NCBI RefSeq assembly: GCF_000585335.1 | Contig: NZ_KK073872.1 | Coordinates: forward strand, 2,657,283 to 2,721,282 | Source of the DNA: Cloacibacillus evryensis DSM 19522 | GTDB taxonomy: Bacteria > Synergistota > Synergistia > Synergistales > Synergistaceae | Direction of reading: 5' to 3' | Length of the DNA: 64,000 nt | Part shown: one piece after another, positions 36,071 to 45,883 of the stretch | Numbering within the stretch: the first letter of the stretch is position 1 | Layout: each line of letters opens with the position of its first letter | The notes under the pieces: generated by a model | Database searches by the model: none | Told to the model about the DNA's origin: nothing | What the model saw: the letters and a program-made list of their open reading frames with translations, nothing else | Position numbers and translations under genes: made by a program

Positions 36071-36075
36071 AAGAT

Positions 36076-36360
36076 CTACCTCTCCTCAAGGTTGACGACC
36101 ATCTGGCGTACAACATAAGGTTTGAGGCTAAGGAGACGTTCCATTTCCTTAACCTGCGCGGGGTCGAGCTTAAACGTGTAGAGAGTATAGAAACCCTCTA
36201 GCTGTTTGTCGATGGGATAGGCAAAACGCTTTTTGCCCCACAGGTCGATCTTCTCAACCTCTGCTCCCAATCCGCGCACGATCTCGGCCGTATCCTCGGA
36301 TACTGTTTTATGATCCTCGATATCAGCCTTAAAAATTACAACCATTTCGTAAGACCGCAC
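36076..36360 (-). CDS. rpsF: 30S ribosomal protein S6
   Basis: 94-residue S6 (MRSYEMVVIFKAD start, VRQMVVNLEER end). The GTG at 36360 is preferred because GGAGGAGGTGA lies a few bases ahead of it; a GTG 9 bases upstream falls within that ribosome site. First gene of rpsF-ssb-rpsR, under a strong promoter and a structured leader. Confidence 0.93.
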   Translation of the reverse strand: MRSYEMVVIFKADIEDHKTVSEDTAEIVRGLGAEVEKIDLWGKKRFAYPIDKQLEGFYTLYTFKLDPAQVKEMERLLSLKPYVVRQMVVNLEER

Positions 36361-36388
36361 GTACTTCACCTCCTCCCTTTGGACTCTG

Positions 36389-36409
36389 GCCTCCTCCTTA
36401 CGAGGAGGC
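36389..36409 (-). promoter_or_regulatory. rpsF leader hairpin competing with the ribosome site
   Basis: Perfect stem GCCTCCTC-GTAAG-GAGGAGGC in the rpsF mRNA leader. The ribosome site 12 bases further on contains the same GAGGAGG string, so the 5' arm can pair with either. S6:S18-binding rpsF leaders are known in other bacteria, but I do not see enough to match that motif. Confidence 0.55.
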
Positions 36410-36427
36410 AGGGAAACACAATGAATT

Positions 36428-36456
36428 ATTATACTTTAAGAGGACGGCTATGGCAA
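36428..36456 (-). promoter_or_regulatory. Promoter of rpsF-ssb-rpsR
   Basis: On the minus strand TTGCCA (36456-36451), 17 bases, TATAAT (36433-36428). The best promoter in the window; its -35 box lies within the last codons of the ftsB-like gene. Confidence 0.8.
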
Positions 36457-36747
36457 GCTATCCTTTGAAGTTATCTCGATTTTATAGATCCTGTCGCCGG
36501 ACTGCACCAGGTTGAACTGCTCGGTGGCAAGGCGCGCGATCCCCTCGGGCGTGCTGTAATAGCGGATGTCCTGCTTCAGCTTCTGCGTCTCGCGCTCCAC
36601 GCCTACCAGCTCCTCCATCCGCTTGTCGAGCGTGGCGGCGAGCACGTCTATCTTCTCGATCTCCTTGAAGAAGGAGGTCAGAAGCACCGCTATCAAAAAG
36701 GTCACCGCCGCTCCGAAGAGCACCCAGCGCAGTTTCGGCGCGTTCAT
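36448..36747 (-). CDS. Septum formation initiator, FtsB/DivIC-like
   Basis: A 99-residue bitopic protein: membrane helix WVLFGAAVTFLIAVLLTSF, then a coiled coil (about 30-65) and a short C-terminal domain with STPEGIARLATEQFNLVQSGD, typical of FtsB/DivIC which bridge FtsL and FtsQ in the divisome. 28 bases after argS. Confidence 0.82.
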   Translation of the reverse strand: MNAPKLRWVLFGAAVTFLIAVLLTSFFKEIEKIDVLAATLDKRMEELVGVERETQKLKQDIRYYSTPEGIARLATEQFNLVQSGDRIYKIEITSKDSLP

Positions 36748-36775
36748 CTTAAAAGCTCGTCCGGGCGCCGCGTCC

Positions 36776-38443
36776 CTACATCTTTTCGGGAGCGGAGACT
36801 CCGAGGATGCCCAGCGCGTTCTTCAGCGTGACGCGCGCCGCCTCCATTAGAAGTATGCGGCTCTTCATCACGTTTTCCTCGACGCCGAGGACGCGCTGCG
36901 CGTTATAGAAGGCGTGAAAAGCCTCTGCGAGCTCCGTCGCGTAGTAGACGAGGCGGTGAGGCGCCGTCTCCTCGGCGGCCTTCGCGATCTCTTCCGGGAA
37001 TCGCGAGATGGCCTTGGCAAGGTTGATCTCCGTCGGATCGGCGAGCAGCGAGACGTCGAAGTCTTCCATCGTCGGCATCGGGATGCCGCGTTCTTCAAGC
37101 TCGCGTTTGATGCTGCAGATACGCGCGTGCGCATACTGGATATAGAACACCGGGTTCTCCGAAGATGCCTTTTTGGCAAGTTCAAGGTCAAAGTCGACGG
37201 TGCTGTCGCAGCGGCGGATCACGAAGAAGAGGCGGGCGGCGTCGCGGCCGACCTCGTCCATGATCTCGCGCAGCGTCACGATCGTGCCGGCACGTTTCGA
37301 CATCTGTACGGGCTTGCCGTCGCGAAGGAGGTTCACCATCTGGATGAGCAGCACCTCGATGCCGTCGTCGGGGAAGCCGAAGGCCTTGTTCACCGACTTG
37401 AGACGCGGCACGTAGCCGTGGTGGTCGGCACCCCAGACGTAGATGTTTTTCTCGAAGCCGCGGTCGTATTTATTCTTGAGATAGGCGACGTCGGAGGTGA
37501 AGTATGTTGGCATCCCGTTTGAGCGAATAAGGACGCGGTCCTTGTCGTCGCCGAACATCGTCGAACGGAACCAGAGGGCTCCCGCATCCTCGTACGCGTA
37601 GTCGCGCGCCTTGAGCGCCTCCATCGCCGGTTCGACAAGGTTGTCGTCGTAGAGAGATTTCTCCGAGAACCAGACGTCGAACTTGACGCCGAAGTCCTCC
37701 AGGTCTTTCCTGATTATGGCGAGGACCATCTTGGCCGTTTCCCGCGAGAAGAATTCTATCGTCTCTTCCAGCGGTTTGGCGGCCAGCGAGTCGCCGTATT
37801 TTTCAACGAAGCTCCGCGCAATGTCGCTCATATATTCGCCGTGGTAGCCGTCTTCCGGCATCGGCGCTTCGCCGGCGCGCCCAAGCGCCTCAAAGTAGCG
37901 GGCCTGCGCCGATTTGCCGAGCAGCTCCATCTGCAGGCCGGCGTCGTTTATGTAGTATTCGCGCTCGACGTCATAACCGGCAAAATCCAGCAGGGCGGCC
38001 GTTATATCGCCGACCGCCGCGCCGCGGCCATGCCCCATGTGAAGCGGCCCCGTCGGGTTGGCGCTGACAAACTCGACCTGAACGCGCCGACCGCCGCCGA
38101 TGTCGCTCCTGCCGTAGGCGTCGCCCTTTTCGATCGCGTTTTTGACCGTCTCCGTCACCCAGTTCGCGGAGAGGGTAAAGTTCATAAAGCCCGGGCCTGC
38201 GACTTCGGCCTTTTCCACCACGGAGTCTTTCGGAAGTTTGGCGATTATATCTTCGGCCAGCTCCCGCGGCTTAACGCCGAATGGTTTCGAGAGCTGCATC
38301 GCGATGTTTGTCGCCCAATCGCCGTGCCCCTCCTGGCGCGGACGTTCAAGGCGCACGATGAAACCCTCCGGTATCTGGTAATCTTTCTCGGCGGCGACCG
38401 CCTTTACAGCGGTATCAAGCGCCTGTTTCAGTTCCTCTGTCAT
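36776..38443 (-). CDS. argS: Arginyl-tRNA synthetase
   Basis: Class I synthetase charging tRNA-Arg. SANPTGPLHMGHGRGAAVGD carries the HIGH motif (HMGH), VQMSKRAGT the KMSKS-like loop, and the C-terminal DALR anticodon domain begins near YIQYAHARI. About 555 residues, full length. The start is uncertain: ATG 38443 is given, but AGGAG is better spaced for a TTG at 38452, and a GTG lies at 38461. Confidence 0.94.
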   Translation of the reverse strand: MTEELKQALDTAVKAVAAEKDYQIPEGFIVRLERPRQEGHGDWATNIAMQLSKPFGVKPRELAEDIIAKLPKDSVVEKAEVAGPGFMNFTLSANWVTETVKNAIEKGDAYGRSDIGGGRRVQVEFVSANPTGPLHMGHGRGAAVGDITAALLDFAGYDVEREYYINDAGLQMELLGKSAQARYFEALGRAGEAPMPEDGYHGEYMSDIARSFVEKYGDSLAAKPLEETIEFFSRETAKMVLAIIRKDLEDFGVKFDVWFSEKSLYDDNLVEPAMEALKARDYAYEDAGALWFRSTMFGDDKDRVLIRSNGMPTYFTSDVAYLKNKYDRGFEKNIYVWGADHHGYVPRLKSVNKAFGFPDDGIEVLLIQMVNLLRDGKPVQMSKRAGTIVTLREIMDEVGRDAARLFFVIRRCDSTVDFDLELAKKASSENPVFYIQYAHARICSIKRELEERGIPMPTMEDFDVSLLADPTEINLAKAISRFPEEIAKAAEETAPHRLVYYATELAEAFHAFYNAQRVLGVEENVMKSRILLMEAARVTLKNALGILGVSAPEKM

Positions 38444-38528
38444 GTTCTGCAAGTCCGACACTCCTTATCTGTTAGCTTTTTAGAAACTATGTTCAACGCG
38501 TATCGCGCAATATCTTTCAGATACCAGG

Positions 38529-40358
38529 CTACTTCCGGAAGGGCAGGTCCAGCACCGGCCATCTCAGAGAAGCGTTAAGCTCCTCTCTGAGGAGCTGCGC
38601 CAGAACGCCGTCTATTTCACGGTTCTTCACGACCCAGGTGCTGTCCGCGAGCAGCTCAGCCTTCTTCGGCCAGTGCGTGATGGACTCTTTAAGAATCGCC
38701 TTTGTGCCGGAGCCAAGCTGTTTGAGCGGCGGCGTCTGCAGCATTTTGAAGCCTCCGGGCATCGACATACGGACCTTCTGGTCTATGATAAAGGGGAAGC
38801 GCAGCGTGTATTTTTTCTCCCTGCCGATCATCTCGCTGACAAGCAGCGGGATTCCGCCGGGCAGTCTGAGCAGCATGCTGCCGCCGTGTATTATCCCCGG
38901 GACGCACCTTACGTCAAACGAAAGTTTATAACCGGCAGAGAGCGGCTCGACCGCCGTCGGCGTGATATTCATTCCCGGTATCGCGAAATTTATTTTCGCG
39001 AGAAGAAGGGGGCCGATCTTATTCAGCGACGGGACCTCGTTTCCGGAAAAGAGGTCGCTCCAGCCGCCGGTGACAGTCACGTCAAGCGTCCCTGCCGCCC
39101 GCCCCTGATCGTCGAGCTTGAGCCGCCACAGCAGCGCGAGGCGGTTTTCCGACGAAGAGCCTGACGGAAGTTTTTTCGTCACATATTCGTCGTCTTTCAA
39201 GCCGTATATCTCCGAGCCGGCAATCGACGAAGGAAGGCGGTCGAAGGCAAAAGGCAGGCCTGCCTTGAAATATGATGGTTTGGCGCCCTCTCTCGGCCTA
39301 AGCTCTAAGATGGGATAGGCAAACAGCGTCGTCGAGGCCGGTGTCGAAGCGTTCAGCGGCATTTTTGCCTCCCACCAGAGGGATACCGTCCAGCCCTGCG
39401 AGGCAAGCCACTTGTTCAGGAGCAGGGTCTGCTCCCATGGGGTCCACGGCCCCTCGGGGGGGATACGGTCCGCCGCGCGGACCCAGTTTGCCGGATAGTC
39501 CCGGAGCGTGCGCTCCGGCGCGGTCACCCATTCGATAAGCTTTGCCCCGGCGCGCGCCGCGTCGCCCTTCATAGAAACCGGCACCGAAGGCGCGGGCATC
39601 GACCTGGCGATATCATTAAGCATGCGAAGGCTGTGCGTCACCCCTTTTTTGGAGCTGAAAGAAAGCATCGGGCGTTCATTCACGACAAAACCCTCTCCGT
39701 GCCACGGCAGCTGGTTCATCACCTGCCAGCTGTAACGCTGCACATTGTTCTGCCTGGCGACGACGGGATCTTTCATGTCTCTGCCGATCCAGAACAATTC
39801 CATCCCCTCCGGGAGTTCGACGCTGACGTTCTGCTCCCATATCGGCAGGCTGCCGGCCATATTGACCGTCTCGTCCACGCCGTAACGGTTCGCACGGTTC
39901 TCTTTGACGGTGATCACCACGGCACGGCCAACGGTGTCGTCCGGAACCGATATGACCTTCACCGCGGCCCCGCCTGCGAGCTTTTCCTCATTTACCGGCA
40001 GAGAGCCCTCCTTCATGCCCGTCATCGTGTTGTACCAGGCGGCCTCCTCTATGGAGAGTGAGCCGTCTGCCGGGACCGGATAGCGGAGCGTCTTCCAATC
40101 GGCGGGCACCCGCTCGCCCATCATTATGATGGTAGCGCGCAGGTTTTCCATCGAACCGTCGGCAAGCATCCGCGACTCGTTGTTGCGCAGCCAGATGACC
40201 GCGCTGTTTTCACCAAAGGTCTCCAGTGAGGGGACTTCCTTTTTCAGGCGCGCGATCTCGTCCGCGCTGTTCCACGCGTGCGCGGCGACGGCGCTCGAAG
40301 AGAGGAGCAGCAGCGCGGCGGCAAAGATAACGGACCTTTTAAAGAAATTATCCTTCAT
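38529..40358 (-). CDS. Exported DUF3857/transglutaminase-like protein, degenerate
   Basis: 609 residues starting MKDNFFKRSVIFAAALLLLS, a signal peptide ending AHA. The N-terminal half is a beta-sandwich of the kind seen in DUF3857 proteins; the middle (WTPWEQTLLLNKWLASQGWTVSLWWE) resembles a transglutaminase core but no Cys-His-Asp triad is visible, so enzyme activity is doubtful. Chosen ATG has GGGAGG 6 bases ahead. It lies 16 bases after secA, the exporter it would use. Assignment is tentative. Confidence 0.5.
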   Translation of the reverse strand: MKDNFFKRSVIFAAALLLLSSSAVAAHAWNSADEIARLKKEVPSLETFGENSAVIWLRNNESRMLADGSMENLRATIIMMGERVPADWKTLRYPVPADGSLSIEEAAWYNTMTGMKEGSLPVNEEKLAGGAAVKVISVPDDTVGRAVVITVKENRANRYGVDETVNMAGSLPIWEQNVSVELPEGMELFWIGRDMKDPVVARQNNVQRYSWQVMNQLPWHGEGFVVNERPMLSFSSKKGVTHSLRMLNDIARSMPAPSVPVSMKGDAARAGAKLIEWVTAPERTLRDYPANWVRAADRIPPEGPWTPWEQTLLLNKWLASQGWTVSLWWEAKMPLNASTPASTTLFAYPILELRPREGAKPSYFKAGLPFAFDRLPSSIAGSEIYGLKDDEYVTKKLPSGSSSENRLALLWRLKLDDQGRAAGTLDVTVTGGWSDLFSGNEVPSLNKIGPLLLAKINFAIPGMNITPTAVEPLSAGYKLSFDVRCVPGIIHGGSMLLRLPGGIPLLVSEMIGREKKYTLRFPFIIDQKVRMSMPGGFKMLQTPPLKQLGSGTKAILKESITHWPKKAELLADSTWVVKNREIDGVLAQLLREELNASLRWPVLDLPFRK

Positions 40359-40374
40359 GTCGTGCCTCCCGTAC

Positions 40375-43086
40375 CTATTTATTTTTTCCGCAGCACTGTT
40401 TGTATTTTTTACCGCTGCCGCATGGGCATGGGTCATTGCGCCCGATCTTTATATCATTCACTACAGGCTGCGTTTTCTGAGCAGTCGCGAGGGCCCCGGG
40501 GTTTTCCATATCGTCGCTGTAGCTTCCGCCGGTGGCCGCCGGAATATCGAAGGGATCGCGGCTCTCGCGCCATTTCTTGCTGCGTTCCTCTCTCTCCGGT
40601 TCTTTGGTGACGACCGAGACGCGCAGGGCGAATTCCGTAATGCCCTCGCGCACCTGGTCAAGCATCTCTTGGAAGAGATTGAAAGATTCAAACTGATATT
40701 CGACAAGCGGGTCCTTCTGGCCGATGGCGCGCAGCCCGATGCCGCGGCGCAGCTCGTCCATCGCGAGCAGGTGCTCCTTCCAGTTTTTATCGAGGACTTC
40801 AAGGAAGATATATCTGTATATCTGCTCCGACAAAACCTCTCCCAGTTCCTGCGTCTTCTGGTTGAAACGGGCGCGTATCTCTTCGATAATCTTGGGGCGG
40901 GCCTCCTCCAGCTCGACCTCCGCCTGAACCCCGTCAAGGTGGCGGGCGATGCCGGGCCAGAAGAGCGCGTTGAGGCGGACGCTCACGGACTTCACATCGG
41001 GTTCTTCGGCGCTCTTGTCGGCAAAGATTTTGTCCATCTGCGCCTGCGCCGTATCCTCAAGCACTCCGAGGGTGCGCCCGATAATGTCCTCGTCATCGAG
41101 TATCTCCGCGCGTTCCCTGTAGATGGCTTCGCGCTGGCGGTTCATAACGTTGTCGTAGGAGAGGAGCTGTTTGCGGATGTCGAAGTGCATCTCCTCCACC
41201 TTTTTCTGGGCGTTTTCTATCGCTTTGGAGAGCAGCGGGTGTTCGATCGATTCGCCAGTCTCCATGCCGAGCTTGTCCATAATGCCGGAGATGCGGTCGC
41301 CGCCAAAAAGGCGGATGAGGTCGTCCTCAAGGGCGATATAGAAGCGGCTCTCGCCGGGGTCTCCCTGACGCCCGGAACGGCCGCGCAGCTGGTTGTCTAT
41401 ACGGCGCGACTCGTGGCGCTCCGTGCCGATGATGCGCAGCCCCCCGGTCTCGATGACCTTGTCGTGCTCTTCGGCGCAGATCTTTTTATACTTTTCAAGG
41501 GTCTCGGCGTAGAGCATGGGCTCCGCCGCCGGGTCTATCCCCTGCTTCTCGATCTCCTCGCGCGCGAGGAACTCAGGATTTCCGCCCAGCACGATGTCGG
41601 TCCCGCGTCCGGCCATGTTGGTGGCTACCGTCACCGCGCCTAACCGTCCGGCCTGGGCGACGATCGAAGCCTCCTTGTCATGCACCTTGGCGTTGAGGAC
41701 GTTGTGCGGGATCTTACGCACGCGCAGCAGCTTGCTGACACGTTCGGAGTGCTCTATGGAGGCCGTTCCGATCAGGATCGGCTGCCCCTTGGCGTGGAAC
41801 TCGGCGGCCTCGTCGGCCGCCGCGATATATTTCTCCTCCGCCGTCTTATAGACGGCGTCCGGCTGGTCGTTGCGCACCATCGGCCTGTGTGTAGGCACGA
41901 CGATGACCTCCAGTCCGTATATCTCTTTGAATTCCTCCGCCTCTGTGAGCGCGGTGCCGGTCATGCCCGCGAGCTTATTATACATACGGAAGTAATTCTG
42001 CAGCGTGATCGTCGCCAGCGTCTGGTTCTCGCGGCCGACCTTCACACGCTCCTTGGCCTCTATCGCCTGATGGAGACCGTCGGAATAGCGGCGCCCGAAC
42101 ATCAGGCGGCCGGTAAATTCGTCGACGATGACGATCTCTCCGTCCTTGACGACATAGTGGACGTCGCGCTGGAAAAGGTGATGGGCCTTCAGCGCCTGCA
42201 CTATCTTGTGCGAGAGGGAGGAGTTCGCGAAATCCGTGAAGAGGTTCGGCAGCTTCATGATACGTTCGGCCTTGGCGATGCCGGCCTCGGTGAGCGCGAG
42301 GTTGCGCTCCTTCTCGTCCACCTCAAAATCAGCGCCCTTCGCAAGCTCGCGAGCGACGCCGTCCGCGACGCGGTAAGGCTCGGTGTCGTCCTCCGAGGGA
42401 CCGGAGATGATGAGCGGCGTTCTCGCCTCGTCTATAAGTATGGAGTCGACTTCGTCGACGATGCAGAAGAAATGGCCGCGCTGTACCTGCTGCTCCTTCT
42501 GGATCGCCATATTGTCGCGCAGGTAGTCGAAGCCGAATTCGCTGTTGGTCCCGTAGGTTATGTCGCAGCGATAGGCCGCGAAGCGCTCCTCCTCCGGCAT
42601 AAAGGGAGATATCACTCCCACCGTGAGCCCCATTCCGCGGTAGACGGGCCCCATCCAGGCGGCGTCGCGCGCCGCGAGGTAGTCGTTTACCGTGACGACG
42701 TGAACGCCCTTCCCAGCGATCGCGTTAAGGGCGACGGCGAGCGTCGCGACGAGCGTCTTTCCCTCGCCCGTCTTCATCTCGGCGATATTTCCGTCGTGAA
42801 GCACCATGCCGCCTATCAGCTGCTCCTTAAAGTGGCGCAGCCCCAGCGTGCGCTTTGATACCTCGCGCACCCGCGCGAACACCTCTGGCATGATATCGTC
42901 GAGAGATTCGCCCTTATCGAGCCGCTCCTTGAAGATCACCGCGGACTGCGCGAGCTCTTCGTTGGAAAGCTTTTCAACCTCCGCCTCGTAGGAATCTATT
43001 ATCTCCGTCTTTTTGTCATACTTTGCCACAGCCCTGTCGTTCGGGTCAAAGCCAAGCGCCTTTATTACACCGTTGAAAAATCCCAT
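40375..43086 (-). CDS. secA: Protein translocase ATPase SecA
   Basis: Motor of Sec export, 903 residues. [11 protein letters not shown] is Walker [17 protein letters not shown] the DEAD region, [11 protein letters not shown] and GRQGDPG later helicase motifs. The C-terminus [13 protein letters not shown] is the zinc-binding SecB/ribosome-contact tail. Preceded by its own promoter. Confidence 0.98.
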   Translation of the reverse strand: MGFFNGVIKALGFDPNDRAVAKYDKKTEIIDSYEAEVEKLSNEELAQSAVIFKERLDKGESLDDIMPEVFARVREVSKRTLGLRHFKEQLIGGMVLHDGNIAEMKTGEGKTLVATLAVALNAIAGKGVHVVTVNDYLAARDAAWMGPVYRGMGLTVGVISPFMPEEERFAAYRCDITYGTNSEFGFDYLRDNMAIQKEQQVQRGHFFCIVDEVDSILIDEARTPLIISGPSEDDTEPYRVADGVARELAKGADFEVDEKERNLALTEAGIAKAERIMKLPNLFTDFANSSLSHKIVQALKAHHLFQRDVHYVVKDGEIVIVDEFTGRLMFGRRYSDGLHQAIEAKERVKVGRENQTLATITLQNYFRMYNKLAGMTGTALTEAEEFKEIYGLEVIVVPTHRPMVRNDQPDAVYKTAEEKYIAAADEAAEFHAKGQPILIGTASIEHSERVSKLLRVRKIPHNVLNAKVHDKEASIVAQAGRLGAVTVATNMAGRGTDIVLGGNPEFLAREEIEKQGIDPAAEPMLYAETLEKYKKICAEEHDKVIETGGLRIIGTERHESRRIDNQLRGRSGRQGDPGESRFYIALEDDLIRLFGGDRISGIMDKLGMETGESIEHPLLSKAIENAQKKVEEMHFDIRKQLLSYDNVMNRQREAIYRERAEILDDEDIIGRTLGVLEDTAQAQMDKIFADKSAEEPDVKSVSVRLNALFWPGIARHLDGVQAEVELEEARPKIIEEIRARFNQKTQELGEVLSEQIYRYIFLEVLDKNWKEHLLAMDELRRGIGLRAIGQKDPLVEYQFESFNLFQEMLDQVREGITEFALRVSVVTKEPEREERSKKWRESRDPFDIPAATGGSYSDDMENPGALATAQKTQPVVNDIKIGRNDPCPCGSGKKYKQCCGKNK

Positions 43087-43157
43087 CTATACTTTTTTCC
43101 ACCTTTCAGGCGGCACAACACAACATGCCGCACATTGCATGCGTTCCATATCAGGTG

Positions 43158-43187
43158 ATTATATACTTATGTGTTAATGTAAGTCAA
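43158..43187 (-). promoter_or_regulatory. Promoter of secA
   Basis: Minus-strand TTGACT (43187-43182), 18 bases, TATAAT (43163-43158), about 70 bases before the secA ATG. The leader contains a GCGGCA/TGCCGC stem. Confidence 0.7.
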
Positions 43188-43269
43188 AATTTTTAAGCGA
43201 ATATCCACGAGCAAACACATCAACAAGGGCCAGGAAAACGGTAAATTGGGGTTTAGCTAAGACCTTTGG

Positions 43270-43347
43270 CTCCCTCTCCGAGGCGGCCTTTAAAGGCATA
43301 AATTAAAATCGCTGAATATCGACAAATTGCTTTTTGTGGATGCCCGC
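43270..43347 (+). repeat. CTCCCTCTCCGAG/GAATATCGAC dispersed repeat, copy 1
   Basis: Contains CTCCCTCTCCGAGG, CCTTTAAAGG and a 37-base stretch (43311-43347, beginning GCTGAATATCGAC and ending GGATGCCCGC) that is identical to 50545-50581. A TAAATCGCCGTTTA module and a degenerate hairpin follow at 43349-43405. The stretch 43087-43485 between secA and livF holds no gene. Confidence 0.75.
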
Positions 43348-43415
43348 ATAAATCGCCGTTTAGACGCGCCGGGTCATTCATCATACGCGGACCGCTCCGC
43401 TAGTATGAAAAGTAC

Positions 43416-43450
43416 AAAAAGCGCGCCGAGGGAAACCCCGGCGGCGCGCC
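43416..43450 (-). terminator. Intrinsic terminator of the liv operon
   Basis: GC-rich stem GGCGCGCCGCCGGGG...CCCTCGGCGCGC followed by TTTTT on the minus strand, 35 bases after the livF stop. Confidence 0.85.
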
Positions 43451-43485
43451 ATTATCTTGTTTCAAACTGCAATAAACTATCCGAA

Positions 43486-44217
43486 CTACTTCTTTTTCCC
43501 GCCCAGATAGGCCTCTTCTATCTCAGGATTGTGGAGCAGATCGTCAGATTTGCCCTCCATCACGATCTTGCCCGTCTGTATGACATAGGCGCGGTGCGAA
43601 AGCTGCAGCGCTTTCCGCGCGTTCTGCTCGACGATGAGGATCGTCATGCCCAGCTGCTTGTTGACCTCGGTCAGCTCCTTGAAAATTTCACTGATGATGA
43701 TCGGAGCGAGTCCCAGCGACGGCTCGTCGAGGAGGAGCACACGCGGTTTCGCCATCAGCGCGCGCCCGATCGCCAGCATCTGCTGTTCTCCGCCGGAGAG
43801 CGTGCCGGCGTACTGGTTTTTACGCTCCAGCAGGCGCGGGAAAAGGTTGAAGACCTCCTCCTTCTGCTTCTCTATCTGGCTTCTGTCCGAGAGCGGAAAC
43901 GCCCCCATATCAAGATTCTCAAGGACTGTGAGCGGAGCGAACACCTTGCGCCCCTCGGGAGAGAGGCTGACGCCGGCTGAGACGACCTGATAACTCTTTG
44001 CGGGAAGTTCCTTGCCGTCAAGCAATATCTGCCCCGAGGCGCGCGGCACGCTCCCCATGACGGCGTTCATCATCGTGGATTTCCCCGCGCCGTTCGCGCC
44101 GATGACGGCGACGATCTCCCCGGCGTAAACATCGAGGGAGGCCCCTTTAAGCGCCTGGATCGCACCGTAGTTCACCACAAGGTCCCTCACGGAAAGGATC
44201 GGAGTTCTCTCTTCCAT
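43486..44217 (-). CDS. livF: Branched-chain amino-acid ABC transporter ATPase LivF
   Basis: 243-residue ATPase: Walker A GANGAGKST, signature LSGGEQQMLAIGRA, Walker B VLLLDEPSLGL. The short size and the GEQQ signature distinguish it from LivG. GAGGAATAG precedes the ATG. Last gene of the operon, ahead of a strong terminator. Confidence 0.95.
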   Translation of the reverse strand: MEERTPILSVRDLVVNYGAIQALKGASLDVYAGEIVAVIGANGAGKSTMMNAVMGSVPRASGQILLDGKELPAKSYQVVSAGVSLSPEGRKVFAPLTVLENLDMGAFPLSDRSQIEKQKEEVFNLFPRLLERKNQYAGTLSGGEQQMLAIGRALMAKPRVLLLDEPSLGLAPIIISEIFKELTEVNKQLGMTILIVEQNARKALQLSHRAYVIQTGKIVMEGKSDDLLHNPEIEEAYLGGKKK

Positions 44218-44219
44218 AA

Positions 44220-44990
44220 CTATTCCTCCTCTCCCAAATAGGCCTTAAGGACTTCGGGATGGTTCTGTATCTCATCCGGCGTTCCCTCGGCGATCTTAGC
44301 GCCGAAATTCATGCAGACGATATGCGGGCAGATCGCCATGACCATATCCATGTGATGTTCTATGAGCAGGATCGTGAGGTTGAAATCTTTGTGGATGTCG
44401 GTAATGAGATGGTTGAGCTGCTCGACCTCTTCGGCGTTCATTCCGGCGGCCGGTTCGTCAAGCAAAAGCAGCTCCGGCTTGAGCGAGATCGCGCGCGCGA
44501 TCTCAAGGCGGCGCTGAAGTCCGTAAGGCAGCGTGCCCGCCGCCTGGTCGGCGCGGTCGTCGAGGCCGACGCGCTTCAGAAGTTCCATACTCTCGCCGCG
44601 TATCTGGCTCTCCATCTTGCTCCAGCGCCCCGCGTGAGTGAGCGCCTCCGCAAAGGAATAGGGATAATGCTGCTGCGCCGCGGTCATGACATTCTCAAGG
44701 ACCGTCGAGGCCGCGAAGAGACGGAGGTTCTGGAAGGTACGGGCGATGCCGAGGCGGATCACCTGGTATGTTTTGAGCTTATTGAGGCTCTGTCCCTTGA
44801 AGCTGATCGCGCCGCTGGTCACGTCATAAACGCCCGTGACGAGGTTGAAGATCGTCGTCTTGCCCGCGCCGTTCGGTCCGATAAGCCCGGCCAGTTCGCC
44901 GCTTCCTATCGCAAAGCTCATATCGCGGACGGCCTGAACTCCGCCGAATGCCTTGTTCACATCTTTAAGTTCAAGTACGGGGGTCGTCAT
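44220..44990 (-). CDS. livG: Branched-chain amino-acid ABC transporter ATPase LivG
   Basis: 256-residue ATPase: Walker [10 protein letters not shown], signature region [14 protein letters not shown], Walker [13 protein letters not shown], and the extra C-terminal segment typical of LivG. Its ATG overlaps the livM stop. Confidence 0.95.
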   Translation of the reverse strand: MTTPVLELKDVNKAFGGVQAVRDMSFAIGSGELAGLIGPNGAGKTTIFNLVTGVYDVTSGAISFKGQSLNKLKTYQVIRLGIARTFQNLRLFAASTVLENVMTAAQQHYPYSFAEALTHAGRWSKMESQIRGESMELLKRVGLDDRADQAAGTLPYGLQRRLEIARAISLKPELLLLDEPAAGMNAEEVEQLNHLITDIHKDFNLTILLIEHHMDMVMAICPHIVCMNFGAKIAEGTPDEIQNHPEVLKAYLGEEE

Positions 44991-45874
44991 CAGCGGGCTC
45001 CCTCCTCTGCGGCGTCCGTCTTTCTCTTTTTGGAGAAAAGCTTCTTGATGTATGAGCGCGTCAGTTCGTTGGTGCCCATGATGCCCTCAGGACGAAGCAC
45101 CATTACGAGCACAAGCACGAGTCCGTAGATAAGCATGCGGTACTGCGAGATCGGGCGGAAGAGCTCCGTGACCAGCGTCAATATCGTCGTGCCGAGCAGA
45201 CAGCCGCTCATCGAGCCCAGGCCGCCGAAGACGACGATGGAGACAAGCTCCGTCGACTTCGCCATGTCGAACATGACGGGCTGGATGAAAGACATGAAGC
45301 CCGCCAGCAGCGCGCCGGAGACTCCGCAATAGAAGCCCGAGATGGCAAGGCTCAGCACGCGGAAGCGCGCGGTGTTGAAGCCCAGCAGCGAAGCGGCCAC
45401 ATAGTCGTCGCGGCAGGCCTTGAAAGCGCGCCCATAGCTGCTGTAGACAAGGAAAAACATCCCGACAGTCATCACGGCCAGGAACCCGACCGCCACGGGC
45501 ATGGAGGTGAAGTCCTCTATCCCGGGATAGCCGCGCGCGCCGCGCGTGACGGAGTTCCAGTTCTCAATGACAAGACGTATCGCTTCGCCGAGTCCGAGCG
45601 AGGCGATCGCGTAGTAGTCGCCGACGAGTTTAAGCGTCGGGATGCCGATCAGATAGGCGAATATCATGGCTAGCATTCCGCCGGCCAGAACCGCGATCAC
45701 GTAATGCACTCCGTACTCAACTGTCAGTATTGCCGCCGTGTAGGCTCCGATAGCCATATATCCGGCATGTCCGAGCGTGAATATGCCCGTGAAGCCTGTG
45801 AAGAGCGACACTCCCAGGGCAGCTATGCAGTTAATTGAAAGGAGCGTAATTATACCAACGGCATAACCTTCCAT
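44990..45874 (-). CDS. livM: Branched-chain amino-acid ABC permease LivM
   Basis: 294-residue permease with about eight membrane segments and the family block GAYTAAILTVEYGVHY; GFNTARFRVLSLAISGFYCGVSGALL is the coupling-helix region. Nine bases after livH, translationally coupled to livG. Confidence 0.93.
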   Translation of the reverse strand: MEGYAVGIITLLSINCIAALGVSLFTGFTGIFTLGHAGYMAIGAYTAAILTVEYGVHYVIAVLAGGMLAMIFAYLIGIPTLKLVGDYYAIASLGLGEAIRLVIENWNSVTRGARGYPGIEDFTSMPVAVGFLAVMTVGMFFLVYSSYGRAFKACRDDYVAASLLGFNTARFRVLSLAISGFYCGVSGALLAGFMSFIQPVMFDMAKSTELVSIVVFGGLGSMSGCLLGTTILTLVTELFRPISQYRMLIYGLVLVLVMVLRPEGIMGTNELTRSYIKKLFSKKRKTDAAEEGAR

Positions 45875-45883
45875 TTGATCACC

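Noticed and set aside
43349-43410. Fourth hairpin element after the TAAATCGCCGTTTA module
   Set aside because: GTCAT and ATACGCGGAC pieces are recognisable but the arms no longer pair, so it is at best a remnant.
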